NCBI GenBank assembly: GCA_031552405.1
Contig: JAVBMN010000011.1
Coordinates: 1 to 64,000 of the forward strand
From: UBA1794 sp031552405
GTDB taxonomy: Bacteria; Bacteroidota; Bacteroidia; Bacteroidales; Bacteroidaceae
Length of the DNA stretch: 64,000 nucleotides
Reading direction: 5' to 3'
Numbering within the stretch: position 1 is the stretch's first letter; each line of letters starts with the position of its first letter. This document shows, in pieces, positions 25,418-34,476 of the stretch. The notes beneath the pieces are model-generated. The model had not been told where the DNA came from. It saw only the letters and a list, made by a program, of their open reading frames with translations, and ran no database searches. A program made the translations under genes and the position numbers.

Positions 25418-26437
25418 ATGAAGAATATAAAACAGATAACCTTGTCATTATACCTATTTTCCGGTATAGGATTGTATGCACAAACTGCAGAGCCGGCTCA
25501 CAATCATACTCAAAAAGGGCAACGTTTTGAATGGGCTGCGGAAGGTAATCCTATCATTACCCATAAATACACTGCCGATGCAGCTACATTGGTGTACAAC
25601 GATACGCTCTGGATCTTTACTGGAGAAGATTATGAAGGTAACCAGACAAAATACCGGATGGCAAACTGGTGCGTGTTCTCCACCACTGATATGAAGCATT
25701 TTACGGAACATCCCATCCCTTTGAGAGGTACTGACTTCAGCTGGAGTTCCAAGCAGGCGTATGCTGCTCACGTAATAGAACGCAACGGGAAATTTTATTA
25801 TTATGTAAGTACGAACTCAACTGGTATCGGAGTGGCTGTGGCTGATCGACCCGAAGGCCCTTACAAAGATGTACTAGGCAAGCCTCTGCTTACCAAGAAG
25901 GATTGTTTTGCGAGTACTCATGGTTGGTCGTGCATTGACCCTGCGGTTTTTATTGATGATGACGGGCAGGCCTGGATCTTTTGGGGCAACAGGGAATGTT
26001 ATTATGCAAAGCTCAAGGATAACATGATTGAAATTGACGGCCCCATCAAGCAGATACTCTTTGAGGGCCTTTCCTTTACGGAAGCTCCCTGGATTCATAA
26101 ATATAAAGGAAAGTATTATCTTACTTATGCCTCGGGTTTCCCGGAAAAAATCAGCTACGCCATGGCAGACCATATTGAAGGTCCGTGGGAGTACAAAGGA
26201 ATCCTGAATGAGATTGCCGGGCACTGCAGTACCAATCACCAAGCAATTGTAGAGTACCGCGGTAACTGGTACTTTATATATCACAACGGAGCTATGCAGA
26301 CGCAGGGTACAAGTGCCAGCCGTTCCGTGTGTGTGGATAAACTGGAGTACAACAGAGATGGAACTATAAAACGCATTATAATGACTTCGGAGGGGGTAAA
26401 ACAGCTGTCTCCCTTGAGATTTCCGAAAAAAAAATGA
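25418..26437 (+). CDS. secreted GH43-family glycoside hydrolase
   Basis: The protein has 339 residues and a signal peptide ending near GLYAQT. The GH43 triad is visible: base Asp54 in Y-T-A-D-A-A-T-L-V, the pKa-modulating Asp174 in C-I-D-P-A-V-F, and proton donor Glu222 in F-T-E-A-P-W-I. The Y-H-N-G-A and NHQAIVEYRGNWYFIY segments near 285 are typical of the xylosidase/arabinofuranosidase-like subfamilies. It would trim pentose or galactose side chains in the periplasm or at the surface, alongside the PL11 lyase. The gene follows the 33-nt palindrome, 93 bp after the PL11 stop. Confidence 0.87.
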   Translation: MKNIKQITLSLYLFSGIGLYAQTAEPAHNHTQKGQRFEWAAEGNPIITHKYTADAATLVYNDTLWIFTGEDYEGNQTKYRMANWCVFSTTDMKHFTEHPIPLRGTDFSWSSKQAYAAHVIERNGKFYYYVSTNSTGIGVAVADRPEGPYKDVLGKPLLTKKDCFASTHGWSCIDPAVFIDDDGQAWIFWGNRECYYAKLKDNMIEIDGPIKQILFEGLSFTEAPWIHKYKGKYYLTYASGFPEKISYAMADHIEGPWEYKGILNEIAGHCSTNHQAIVEYRGNWYFIYHNGAMQTQGTSASRSVCVDKLEYNRDGTIKRIIMTSEGVKQLSPLRFPKKK

Positions 26438-26481
26438 TTTTATTTGTATTGCAAGTTGCTGATATATAGATGATTTTATCC

Positions 26482-26549
26482 TTTGTCTGATTTGTGTTAT
26501 TTATTGTCTGATATCGACTTTAGATGTAAATTGAGATGCTCTACATTTG
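26482..26549 (+). promoter_or_regulatory. candidate HTCS operator and promoter of the second lectin-like gene
   Basis: TTTGTCTGAT (26482-26491) and ATTGTCTGAT (26503-26512) are direct repeats with a 21-bp period and a shared TTGTGTTAT spacer. A TTTA stands at -33 spacing (26519-26522) and TACATTTG at -7 (26542-26549). Repeat-to-box distance is 60 bp, identical to the GH30 promoter. Sequence outside these elements differs, which argues for selection on the sites rather than recent duplication. Confidence 0.65.
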
Positions 26550-26584
26550 CCGCAGCAGAACAAACCTTTTTTGACTAATACTAA

Positions 26585-26648
26585 GAAGTTGTTTTGAATT
26601 TGCTCAAAACAAACTGATAAAATTAAAAAGGAAATTCAAAACAGCTTC
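26585..26648. repeat. inverted repeat in the leader of the second lectin-like gene
   Basis: GAAGTTGTTTTGAATTT (26585-26601) pairs with AAATTCAAAACAGCTTC (26632-26648), one mismatch in 17, with a 30-nt loop. It lies between the -7 box and the start at 26736, so it would be in the 5' leader. It could be a small mobile-repeat insertion or an mRNA structure. The rest of the roughly 300-bp gap (26438-26735) shows no gene. Confidence 0.55.
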
Positions 26649-26735
26649 TAAGAGAGGGAATACAGAATCTTAAAACGATTTCTAAATCCATATAAATATT
26701 TGAATTATTCATTAACCTAAATTAAAGATGTAAGT

Positions 26736-29687
26736 ATGAAAAAGTTTATGCGATGGGCCTTAGGGCTATTTACTGGAACTTGTATGCTTTTTACGGTACC
26801 AGCTGTAGCAGAGGATATTGCCCCTGGTACCAGTTTTACACATATGATTGTGAATCCTGGTTTTGATGCGGGAAACGGAGATGGATGGACTATTGTGGAA
26901 GGTACCACTCCGGATTGGCTTCAGCAGGAAGCACAAAGTTGGAATAGAACCTTCAATATGAACCAGACGGTTGCCACTCTTCCTGCGGGAGTTTACAAAC
27001 TGACTGTGGACGGGTTTTACTGTGAAGGTGCGAATGACGGTGGTGCCAAATATGCGGCCGGCACGGAAGAGATCAATGCGGTGGTGTATGCACAAACCGA
27101 CTCAGAGTATCAGGAAACTCTTCTTCACTCTCTTTATAGTGTAAAAGGTTTCGTGGGAAGTACACAGATGACCAATGGATATGTAAGTGGTGTAATCTCT
27201 GCAAGAGAAGCTTTTGATCAAGGCTATTATAGTGACAATACGGTTTTTGGCATTGTAGTTGAAGAAGGGAAGACTCTTACAATTGGTATCAAAACCTTGA
27301 AACATGCTCCTTATCACTGGATCGTTTGGGATAGTTTTAAGCTTACTTATCTGGGTGAACCAGGTATAGGGGTATATTACGGAGTTATCAGCGGGCTTGA
27401 TAAGGATCTGAACTCTTATTTTGATGAGTATCGTATTCCGAGTGGTGCATACAATGAGGTGCAAAGCGCACTTGAATATAAGAATGAGTCCGGATCCAGT
27501 TCGGATGTGGTCGAATTGCAGGCGGTGATTGATTCAATGACACATGTATTGAACAGAACAAAGTTTGCCGCTACAGCAATGACAAATCTTAATTTGCTGA
27601 TAGAAGAAACAAACTCTTACCTGGCATTGCATTATCCTGGAGAGGCGGAGCTGGCCCAGGTTCAAGGTACGGCAATAGACATGATGCAGCCTGATGCTAC
27701 GATGCCGGAAGGCGGACTGGTGTATGAGGCGGATCTGAGCAATGCCGTTGCTGATATGAAGGCTGCTATCAGGACTTATCGCCTTAGCCAGACTGTTACA
27801 GCGGAAGGGGTTGATTTTACATTTGCTATGACAGCGCCGAACTTTACGAAAAATGGAGGAGATCCTTCTAAATCCTCAGATGGCTCATCAGAGGGGTGGG
27901 TTACTGATAATGTACCTGTTGCAAATTCCCAGTATCGTTTGGGTATTGTAAATGGGAAGAACTGCTGGAACAACTGGAACAATAATTTCACCCGTATGAA
28001 TGTGTATCAGGTTGTGAAAGGAATGCCTGCCGGACTCTATGCCTTTTCCTGTTACCAAACTAATGAAGGAGCTGAAGTAACTGATCAGCATGCATATATT
28101 AGCGCTTTAGGCGGAAGCTCTGACTCTCCTTATGCAAAATATACCTTCGCCACTGACCCGGACCCGGATAAGGGAACCTTTAATGAGAATGGTAAATGGG
28201 AGGGTCCTCTTACTACCGGTAAGGTGCTGGTGGGGACTGATGGCGAACTGCGTGTGGGCTTTGCTTCTACCAGCAATGGCAATGGTTCCAGTGGCTGGTT
28301 CTGTTTTACAGATTGTAAACTGGTGTATTACGGAATGCCCGGAGGTGCTTATGCTGAGGCCATGACAAACAAGATCAATGAGGCAAAAGCACTTGAAAGC
28401 GAGGAAATACTTAGCGCAGATGCTGCGGCTCTTCGTACTGGTATTCAAGCGGCAGAAAGTATAAACACAACAGATAATGAAGCTGCCCAAGCTGGTCTGG
28501 AAGTATTAGGGGAAGTCATTGCTGAGGCCAATACTGCTATTCAGGTTTTAGGAACATTTAAGAGTGGTGTATATGCCAGTGCGGTAGTTATAGTGGAAGA
28601 TGCCCAAGGTGCATACTCAGAAACAGTTCGGAACTTTGTGGGAAATACTGTTTTGTCTATGGACGAGATACTTGAGGCGGATACAACTTCCTCTGCTGTA
28701 TTACCTGCCTTGACACACCAGTTCAACCTGTGTTTCTCCTTTGTGCCCCAGATTCAGCAGGCAGCAGAAGTGGCCGAAAATGAGCTTTACAATGCAGAAG
28801 CACGTGAGCGCCTGTCCGAATTACTGACAGCACAACTTGATCTTGTGAAAGAGGACTTTTCCCTGATTTCTCAGGCACAGCAAATCCTCAGCTATGCAAC
28901 AAAACTGACTTCGCTTGCACAGGAGATACCGGCAGAAGGAGCGGATGTAGCATTCTGGATTCAGAACTATGGTTTTGATGCAGCTACTTATGACTCAGGT
29001 TGGATCAACAAGGGTTTTGTGAAAAACACGGCTCTCTCCACTAAAGATGATGGATATACTGCGAATGCGGCAGAATCTTGGCTCAGAGGAAATAACACCC
29101 TGCCCAATAAGACAATGTCCCAAATTTTAAGAGTCCCCAATGGAACATATACCATTTCTGTAACCGCTACGGCTTGCCAGCAAGGAACTCTGAATCTCTA
29201 TGAGGAAGATGGTGTCACTATCAAAGAAGTCGTGACTCTTACCACTCCCGTGAAGGGTGTTTGGCTCTTTGCCAATGCGGACTCAGTGGAGATTGCTACT
29301 CCGATGATTGGAGAAACGGCTCCTTATGAGAATCAGACCGCAGAGAATGAACCTCATTCACTGAGATTTGTTCTTGAAGATGTAGTGGTAAGCAACGATA
29401 CCCTGACTCTTGGAATCAAGACCCGCTCCACGACTGCCAACTGGGTGGCTTTCGACAGCTTCAGTCTGGTTTGCCTGGATTACGTATCAGGAATTGAAGA
29501 GAACGAGGAAGATGCAGCTATTCCTGCCGTATACGTAGAGAATGGTTTCATCAGGGTAGCAGATAATAAACCGTTTACGGTTTCTACTATAGACGGTATA
29601 ACTATTTCACCCGCCGCACAATTGTTACCGGGTATCTATATTGTAACAACCGGTACAAAAGCGATAAAAATAGTGATAGAAGAATAA
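26736..29687 (+). CDS. secreted multidomain lectin-like/FIVAR protein
   Basis: The protein has 983 residues and a signal peptide (1 to about 26, ending near AVAED). Three beta-sandwich, carbohydrate-binding-like modules start near residue 37 (VNPGFDAGNGDGW), near 359 and near 736 (WIQNYGFDAATYDSGW). They are separated by Ala-rich helical, FIVAR-like stretches (about 210-350 and 545-730). The second module is closely related to one in the 1718-residue protein at 5339 (WNNNFTRM, SGWFC). The last 65 residues form a sorting-type tail ending in IKIVIEE. No catalytic residues were recognised. Its promoter carries the same paired repeat as the GH30 gene, which ties it to the CAZyme response; a glycan-capture role at the surface is inferred. 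Confidence 0.8.
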   Translation: MKKFMRWALGLFTGTCMLFTVPAVAEDIAPGTSFTHMIVNPGFDAGNGDGWTIVEGTTPDWLQQEAQSWNRTFNMNQTVATLPAGVYKLTVDGFYCEGANDGGAKYAAGTEEINAVVYAQTDSEYQETLLHSLYSVKGFVGSTQMTNGYVSGVISAREAFDQGYYSDNTVFGIVVEEGKTLTIGIKTLKHAPYHWIVWDSFKLTYLGEPGIGVYYGVISGLDKDLNSYFDEYRIPSGAYNEVQSALEYKNESGSSSDVVELQAVIDSMTHVLNRTKFAATAMTNLNLLIEETNSYLALHYPGEAELAQVQGTAIDMMQPDATMPEGGLVYEADLSNAVADMKAAIRTYRLSQTVTAEGVDFTFAMTAPNFTKNGGDPSKSSDGSSEGWVTDNVPVANSQYRLGIVNGKNCWNNWNNNFTRMNVYQVVKGMPAGLYAFSCYQTNEGAEVTDQHAYISALGGSSDSPYAKYTFATDPDPDKGTFNENGKWEGPLTTGKVLVGTDGELRVGFASTSNGNGSSGWFCFTDCKLVYYGMPGGAYAEAMTNKINEAKALESEEILSADAAALRTGIQAAESINTTDNEAAQAGLEVLGEVIAEANTAIQVLGTFKSGVYASAVVIVEDAQGAYSETVRNFVGNTVLSMDEILEADTTSSAVLPALTHQFNLCFSFVPQIQQAAEVAENELYNAEARERLSELLTAQLDLVKEDFSLISQAQQILSYATKLTSLAQEIPAEGADVAFWIQNYGFDAATYDSGWINKGFVKNTALSTKDDGYTANAAESWLRGNNTLPNKTMSQILRVPNGTYTISVTATACQQGTLNLYEEDGVTIKEVVTLTTPVKGVWLFANADSVEIATPMIGETAPYENQTAENEPHSLRFVLEDVVVSNDTLTLGIKTRSTTANWVAFDSFSLVCLDYVSGIEENEEDAAIPAVYVENGFIRVADNKPFTVSTIDGITISPAAQLLPGIYIVTTGTKAIKIVIEE

Positions 29688-29738
29688 GTTAGTTTAGTAA
29701 GTAGTTAAAAAGCTTCCGGCGGGGAGCAAAGAAAAGAA

Positions 29739-29769
29739 GAGCCGCTTCATTTAGGAGCGGCTTTTTTTT
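29739..29769 (+). terminator. rho-independent terminator
   Basis: GCCGCT (29741-29746) pairs with AGCGGC (29756-29761), with flanking A-rich and an 8-nt T-run immediately after. It closes the CAZyme cluster. Confidence 0.85.
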
Positions 29770-29846
29770 ATAGTATGAAGATGGCATATTAATACAGACA
29801 TGATGAATATGGAACTCGCAATGATACGGCACTTTATTATTATTCC

Positions 29847-29854
29847 TATATTTG
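29847..29854 (+). promoter_or_regulatory. -7 box of the second ORF6N copy
   Basis: TATATTTG matches TAnnTTTG and lies 46 bp before the ATG at 29893, the same distance as in copy 1. The 46 bases from GAAGCCG to the start are identical in the two copies. Confidence 0.45.
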
Positions 29855-29892
29855 AAGCCGTATTACAAAAACCTTACTCACATAAATCTAAT

Positions 29893-30458
29893 ATGGAAGC
29901 AATCATTCAAAGTAGGATCCACGAGATACGTGGTCAGAGAGTCATGCTGGACTTTGATCTGGCAGAAATGTATGGCATTGAGACGAAACGGCTTAAAGAA
30001 GCTGTCAAACGAAACCTGAAACGATTTGAAGGCGAGGATTTTATGTTTGAACTTACCAAAGAAGAACTTTCAAGGTCGCAAATTGCGACCTTGAACAAAA
30101 GCCGAGGCAAGAACTTCAAATACATGCCTTTTGCCTTCACCGAGTTGGGGTTGCAATGCTAAGTAGTGTTCTTAATTCAGAGGTAGCCATAGAGATAAAC
30201 AGAGGAATCATGCGTGCCTTTGTAGCTGTACGTCAACTGATATCCAATCCCCCGGCTGATCGTGTGTCTGTGTTGGAAAGCCAGATGCAGGAGTTCAAAG
30301 GTTACATAGAGGACGTATTTGCAGATTACAACGACATCAACGAGGATACCCGTATGCAGTTTGAGCTCATCAATGAAGCATTAGGAGAACTGCAAGCGCA
30401 AAGGAAACTCTCAGAGAAACCACGTAACCCGATAGGGTTTTATAGGAGCGGTGAGTAA
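29893..30458 (+). pseudogene. ORF6N-family DNA-binding protein, frameshifted (copy 2)
   Basis: From the ATG at 29893 an intact ORF6N domain (IIQSRIHEIRGQRVMLDF, AEMYGIETKRLKEAVKRN) continues through FKYMPFAFTELGLQC and stops at 30162. Restoring one G in the GGGG run at about 30146-30149 would give F-T-E-L-G-V-A-M-L-S-S-V-L, the family sequence. The rest of the protein indeed follows in the next frame (30156-30458). So this is a one-base deletion in a homopolymer, or a site of frameshifting. The two frames overlap as ATGCTAA, so translational coupling could still make the C-terminal half. Copy 1 (10642) is broken at nearly the same point. The tail sequences of the two copies are almost identical. 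Confidence 0.75.
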
Positions 30459-30555
30459 AAATTGGAAATCACAATCTGTGATAACATCATCTGATAAGCA
30501 CTCTAAGTTGGCTGTACTGCTGGTCTTTATTAAACTGATTCGAAATGGATATCCC

Positions 30556-31311
30556 TTACAACGTCCGTGAGTTCAGGTATTCATTGAATACTGTTTTGTA
30601 GCTGTCACTGATGGGGATGAAGGTTTTGCCAAAGACGATGCGGTTGCGGTCGATGACTTTTATCTTGCTTACTTGCACGATGTAGGAGCGGTGTACGCGC
30701 ATGAAGCGATCGGAGGGCAGGAGCTCTTCCATGGACTTCATGCTCATCAGGGAGAGGATGGGCTTGCTTTCATCCGCAGTGTATATCTTCAGATAGTCTT
30801 TCAGTCCTTCAATGTACAGGATGTCATTTAGCATGATCTGCACCAGTTTGTATTCGCTCTTTACGAAGATGCTGTCAACGGGCGGAGGGGTACTACTGCC
30901 TGTGGTGGGAGCTTCACTGGTCTGCGCGGGGGCTGTGCCGCCCTTTTCTACCAGCTCAAACCATTGTACGGCTTTTTGGGCGGCTTTCAGGAAATCGGCG
31001 TAGCTGAAGGGTTTCAGCAGGTAATCCAGAGCGTTCACCTTATACCCTTCCAAGGCGTACTGGCTAAAGGCGGTGGTAAAGATGATGCGTGTACGTTCAT
31101 TGACCATCTTGGAGAATTCCAGCCCGGTAAGCTCCGGCATCTGTATGTCCAGAAAAAGGAGTTGTACCTCTTCCTCCTGTAAGCCCTTCATGGCTTGTAC
31201 GGCGCTGGAGTATTTTCCTTTCAGTGTCAGGAAAGGGGTTTTGTTTACGTAGCTTTCCAGCAGACTGAGTGCCAGAGGTTCGTCATCTACGATCGCACAG
31301 GTTATGTTCAT
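30556..31311 (-). CDS. LytTR-family response regulator
   Basis: The protein has 251 residues. A receiver domain (1 to about 120) has the acidic pair D9-D10, the phosphoacceptor Asp55 in L-F-L-D-I-Q-M-P-E-L and Lys near 103 in LLKPFSY. After a Pro/Thr-rich linker (about 122-145) a LytTR DNA-binding domain (about 148-245) shows FVKSEYKLVQI, YIEGLKDYLKIYT and RVHRSYIVQVSKI. It is the last gene of the six-gene operon, 12 bp after its kinase, and presumably autoregulates the exporter genes upstream. Confidence 0.92.
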   Translation of the reverse strand: MNITCAIVDDEPLALSLLESYVNKTPFLTLKGKYSSAVQAMKGLQEEEVQLLFLDIQMPELTGLEFSKMVNERTRIIFTTAFSQYALEGYKVNALDYLLKPFSYADFLKAAQKAVQWFELVEKGGTAPAQTSEAPTTGSSTPPPVDSIFVKSEYKLVQIMLNDILYIEGLKDYLKIYTADESKPILSLMSMKSMEELLPSDRFMRVHRSYIVQVSKIKVIDRNRIVFGKTFIPISDSYKTVFNEYLNSRTL

Positions 31312-31323
31312 ACAATGCTCTTT

Positions 31324-32463
31324 TTAAAGGTTGTTCTTCGTATCAATGCTTAGGGTAGAGAAGTACTGGCTACCGTCTTCCGAAGTGCCGCGATCCCACT
31401 GATAACGCCCCGGATACAGGTGTTCCAGGCGTATCCGTACTTGTTCCAGGCCAATGCCTGAGCCGCTCTTGTCGTTTTCGCTCTTGGGATGATTACTGTT
31501 CTCAATGCGGCAGGTTACAATGCCTTGTTTGTTCTCTTCCAGCGTGATGCGGATAAAGCTGGGAGCTTCGGGGCTGGTACCGTGCTTGAACGCATTCTCA
31601 ATGAGCGAAATAAAAAGCAGAGGAGCGATGGGAGTAACGCTATCCGGCGTAATAGAGAACCGGGTCTCTACTGCCACATTTTCCGTGAGGCGGATGCGCA
31701 TCAGGTCGATGTAGTTGCGGATAAAGTCTACTTCTTTATACAAAGGTACATAATCAGTCTGATTCTCATACAATACATAGCGCAAAAGTTTGCTCAGGTC
31801 GAGCACGGCATTCTGTGCCTTGTCGGCATCAAAGACAATCAGGGCGTAGATGTTGTTCAGCGTGTTCAATAGGAAGTGCGGACTGAGCTGGTTTTTCAGG
31901 TTCTTCAGTTCGGCCTGTGCTTTGCTTTGCTCCGCTTCCTGGCGGGCCATCTCGGCACTGCGCCAGCGAGCGCTCATGCGGATCGTGGCGCTGGCTCCGA
32001 TGGCTAACGACAAGGTGATGAAATCGCGGAACACAAAAAGCCACACGGGCGGTCTTCCTCCTTGGTGTGGGGAGCGTCTTCCTCTTTGCTCTCTTCTTTC
32101 TCCATCTGTTCTTTGCTCTCTTCTTTCTCTTTGTTCGTAGGGTGGAGGCGTGTTGTTTCGTTCATGCCAGGGAAATTCGCGCATTGTGAAACAGAACAGG
32201 CCCACAAACAGTACATTGCACAACAGGAAGCTGCGGGTCTTGCCTTTGAACAGAAAGTGTGGAATCAGCCACAGGTAGTTCAGGTAGAAGATGGCCATAA
32301 GGTAAAACGGAAGCTCTGAGAAACGGAGCATGGTTTTCCACAGGTCGGCATTGTTCTGGCGGTCCAGGAAGAAGATTGGCAGGCCCAGAATAAAGATCCA
32401 TACGATGCAATGGATGGCAATTTCCGGTAGTCTCTTTTGGCGTAGAGGAGAGAGGGTATTCAT
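31324..32463 (-). CDS. LytS-like sensor histidine kinase
   Basis: The protein has 379 residues. Four hydrophobic helices (about 18-36, 48-68, 76-95 and 140-162) anchor it. The HisKA_7TM-type His_kinase domain carries His196 in N-Q-L-S-P-H-F-L-L-N-T-L-N-N and a C-terminal ATPase with LLFISLIENAFKHG and SGSGIGLEQVRIRLEHLY. The loop between the third and fourth helices (about 101-139) is an unusual Arg/Glu/Gln-rich stretch, partly encoded by a 27-bp tandem repeat. The kinase pairs with the LytTR regulator 12 bp downstream. It is in one operon with the MacAB-TolC-like exporter, so the signal is likely an exported compound or envelope stress. Confidence 0.9.
   Translation of the reverse strand: MNTLSPLRQKRLPEIAIHCIVWIFILGLPIFFLDRQNNADLWKTMLRFSELPFYLMAIFYLNYLWLIPHFLFKGKTRSFLLCNVLFVGLFCFTMREFPWHERNNTPPPYEQRERREQRTDGERREQRGRRSPHQGGRPPVWLFVFRDFITLSLAIGASATIRMSARWRSAEMARQEAEQSKAQAELKNLKNQLSPHFLLNTLNNIYALIVFDADKAQNAVLDLSKLLRYVLYENQTDYVPLYKEVDFIRNYIDLMRIRLTENVAVETRFSITPDSVTPIAPLLFISLIENAFKHGTSPEAPSFIRITLEENKQGIVTCRIENSNHPKSENDKSGSGIGLEQVRIRLEHLYPGRYQWDRGTSEDGSQYFSTLSIDTKNNL
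32084..32129. repeat. 27-bp in-frame tandem repeat inside the kinase gene
   Basis: CTTTGCTCTCTTCTTTCTC occurs at 32084-32102 and again at 32111-32129, a period of 27 bp (nine codons). It encodes the E-R-R-E-Q-R-type repeats in the kinase loop. The length could change by slippage without loss of frame. Confidence 0.7.
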
Positions 32464-32487
32464 TATAATAGTTGGATAATAGGTTTA

Positions 32488-33708
32488 TTATTCGTAGCGT
32501 ATGGCATCAATGGGGTTCAGCCCGGCTGCTTTCTTGGCGGGATACCAGCCAAAGAACACGCCTGTCACGGTACATACGGCAAAGCTCAGGATGACCGTCC
32601 ACGGTTGTATGTATACAGGCCAGTGCGCAAGGAGGTTGATACTTAGCGAAGTGGTTATCCCGATGATGACTCCGATGATACCGCCCGTTACACTGATCAG
32701 GATGGCTTCGATGAGAAACTGGCTTAGAATGTCGATGCCCCTTGCCCCTACACTCATGCGGAGGCCGATCTCGCGGGTACGTTCCGTTACGGAAACGTAC
32801 ATAATATTCATAATCCCGATACCTCCCACTATGAGTGAGATACCTGCAATACAGGCCAGCAACAAGGTCAGCATAGTGGTGGTGGAGTTCATCATGCTGC
32901 TGAGTTCCTCTTGGGAACGCACGTTAAAGTCATCGTCATCCCCGGTTTTCAATTTATGGTTGGTGCGTAGGATGGTGTTGATCTGGTCGATGGCTTTCTC
33001 TGTCACTCCCTCCGTAATGGCTGAGCAGTAGATGCTTTGTATGTAGGTTTGCGCCAGGATACGCTTCATGACGGTGGTATATGGAGCCAGCACTATCTGG
33101 TCCTGATCCTGCCCCATGCTGTTATAACCTTTAGGTTCCAGGGTGCCGATGATGCGGAAGGGGATTTTATTGAAGCGGATCACCTTTCCCACAGGGTCTT
33201 CGCCCCCGGGAAAGAGGTTGTCGGTAATGGTTTTTCCCACTATACACACCTTCGCGCTGCTGCGGATCTCTGCATCAGAGAACAGTTCGCCATCGGCTAT
33301 CTTAAGCTGGCGGATGGTGAGGTAGTCCTGGTTTACCCCGCTGGCACTGGCCGGGTAGTTGTTGGATCCGTAGATGAACTGTCCGCTGCTGCTTACGCTG
33401 GGACTGGTGGCTTTTACGTAACTGCATTGTTCGGCAATATCGGTATAATCCTTCATCTTAAGGGTTTGGGTAGAACTGGCGTCCATACGCACACCACCCC
33501 GCCGGTCGGCGCCGGGATGGATCATAATCATGTTCGAGCCCATCTCGGCGATCTGGCTCTGGATGCTCCGTTTGGTTCCTTGCCCGATGGCCAACATGGT
33601 AATCACGGCGGCTACACCGATGATGATTCCCAGCATGGTAAGGAAGCTTCGCATCTTGTTGTTGGCAAGTGCCCGAAGGGCTATTTTGAATAAGTTGGTA
33701 CCGTTCAT
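32488..33708 (-). CDS. MacB-type ABC transporter permease
   Basis: The protein has 406 residues. One N-terminal membrane helix (about 18-40, SFLTMLGIIIGVAAVITML) is followed by a large periplasmic MacB_PCD domain (about 45-275). Three helices then form the FtsX domain (about 285-400, with GGIGIMNIMYVSVTERTREI). This is the standard topology of mechanotransmission ABC exporters. It lacks a fused ATPase; the ATPase gene lies 12 bp upstream. Together with the adaptor and TolC genes it forms a tripartite efflux system for macrolide-like compounds, peptides or lipophilic molecules. Substrate is unknown. Confidence 0.92.
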   Translation of the reverse strand: MNGTNLFKIALRALANNKMRSFLTMLGIIIGVAAVITMLAIGQGTKRSIQSQIAEMGSNMIMIHPGADRRGGVRMDASSTQTLKMKDYTDIAEQCSYVKATSPSVSSSGQFIYGSNNYPASASGVNQDYLTIRQLKIADGELFSDAEIRSSAKVCIVGKTITDNLFPGGEDPVGKVIRFNKIPFRIIGTLEPKGYNSMGQDQDQIVLAPYTTVMKRILAQTYIQSIYCSAITEGVTEKAIDQINTILRTNHKLKTGDDDDFNVRSQEELSSMMNSTTTMLTLLLACIAGISLIVGGIGIMNIMYVSVTERTREIGLRMSVGARGIDILSQFLIEAILISVTGGIIGVIIGITTSLSINLLAHWPVYIQPWTVILSFAVCTVTGVFFGWYPAKKAAGLNPIDAIRYE

Positions 33709-33720
33709 GTGGGTTGGGGG

Positions 33721-34473
33721 TTATAGTGAATCTTCTTCCGGCGGGAGGGCCTGCAGTGCTTCAACGGCAGAGCGGATGTGGTGGTTCTGGGTATCTTCCG
33801 TTACCAGTCCGTCACGTAGTACAATGTTGCGACTGCTATAGGTGGCAATCTCCGGGTTGTGTGTCACAAAGATAATGGTACGTCCTTCGGCGTGGAGCTT
33901 TTGAAACAGTACCAGGATATCAAGTGAGGTACGGGTGTCCAGGTTTCCTGTAGCCTCATCGGCCAGGATTACGGCGGGGTTGTTTACCAGTGCACGGGCA
34001 ATGGCTACACGCTGCATCTGTCCGCCCGACATCTGGTTACTTTTATGTTCCAGCCGGTTGCCCAGTCCTACAGCTTGCAGGGCTTCAATGGCCCGTCGGC
34101 GGCGTTCGGCTGCCTTTACCGAGGCGTTGTACATAAGGGGCAGTTCCACATTCTCTACGGCAGTGGTCTTGGCCAGCAGATTGTAACTCTGGAATACGAA
34201 CCCAATCTTACGGTTTCGCAGTATGGCGCGTTCCGATTTGCTCATGGAGCGTACAGGGGTTCCGTCCAGGTGGTATTCTCCGCTGGTGGGGATGTCCAGG
34301 CAACCTAAAAGGTTGAGCAGCGTAGACTTACCAGACCCCGAAGTTCCCATGATGGTAACGAATTCCCCCTCACGGATGGTAAACGTAACGCCACGCAGGG
34401 CGTGCACCGTTTCTTCACCTACGAGGAAGTCGCGCCTGATATTTTGCAGATCGATAATCGGTTTGGCATCCAT
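33721..34473 (-). CDS. ABC transporter ATP-binding protein (LolD/MacB type)
   Basis: The protein has 250 residues. Walker A is GTSGSGKSTLLNLLG (about 42-56), the Q-loop is FVFQSYNLL, the signature MSGGQMQRVAIARAL, and Walker B VILADEATGNLD with a late switch His in FVTHNPE. All motifs are intact. It belongs to the type VII exporter ATPases and pairs with the separate permease. It starts 3 bp after the adaptor gene ends, so coupling is tight. Confidence 0.95.
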   Translation of the reverse strand: MDAKPIIDLQNIRRDFLVGEETVHALRGVTFTIREGEFVTIMGTSGSGKSTLLNLLGCLDIPTSGEYHLDGTPVRSMSKSERAILRNRKIGFVFQSYNLLAKTTAVENVELPLMYNASVKAAERRRRAIEALQAVGLGNRLEHKSNQMSGGQMQRVAIARALVNNPAVILADEATGNLDTRTSLDILVLFQKLHAEGRTIIFVTHNPEIATYSSRNIVLRDGLVTEDTQNHHIRSAVEALQALPPEEDSL

Positions 34474-34476
34474 GGC

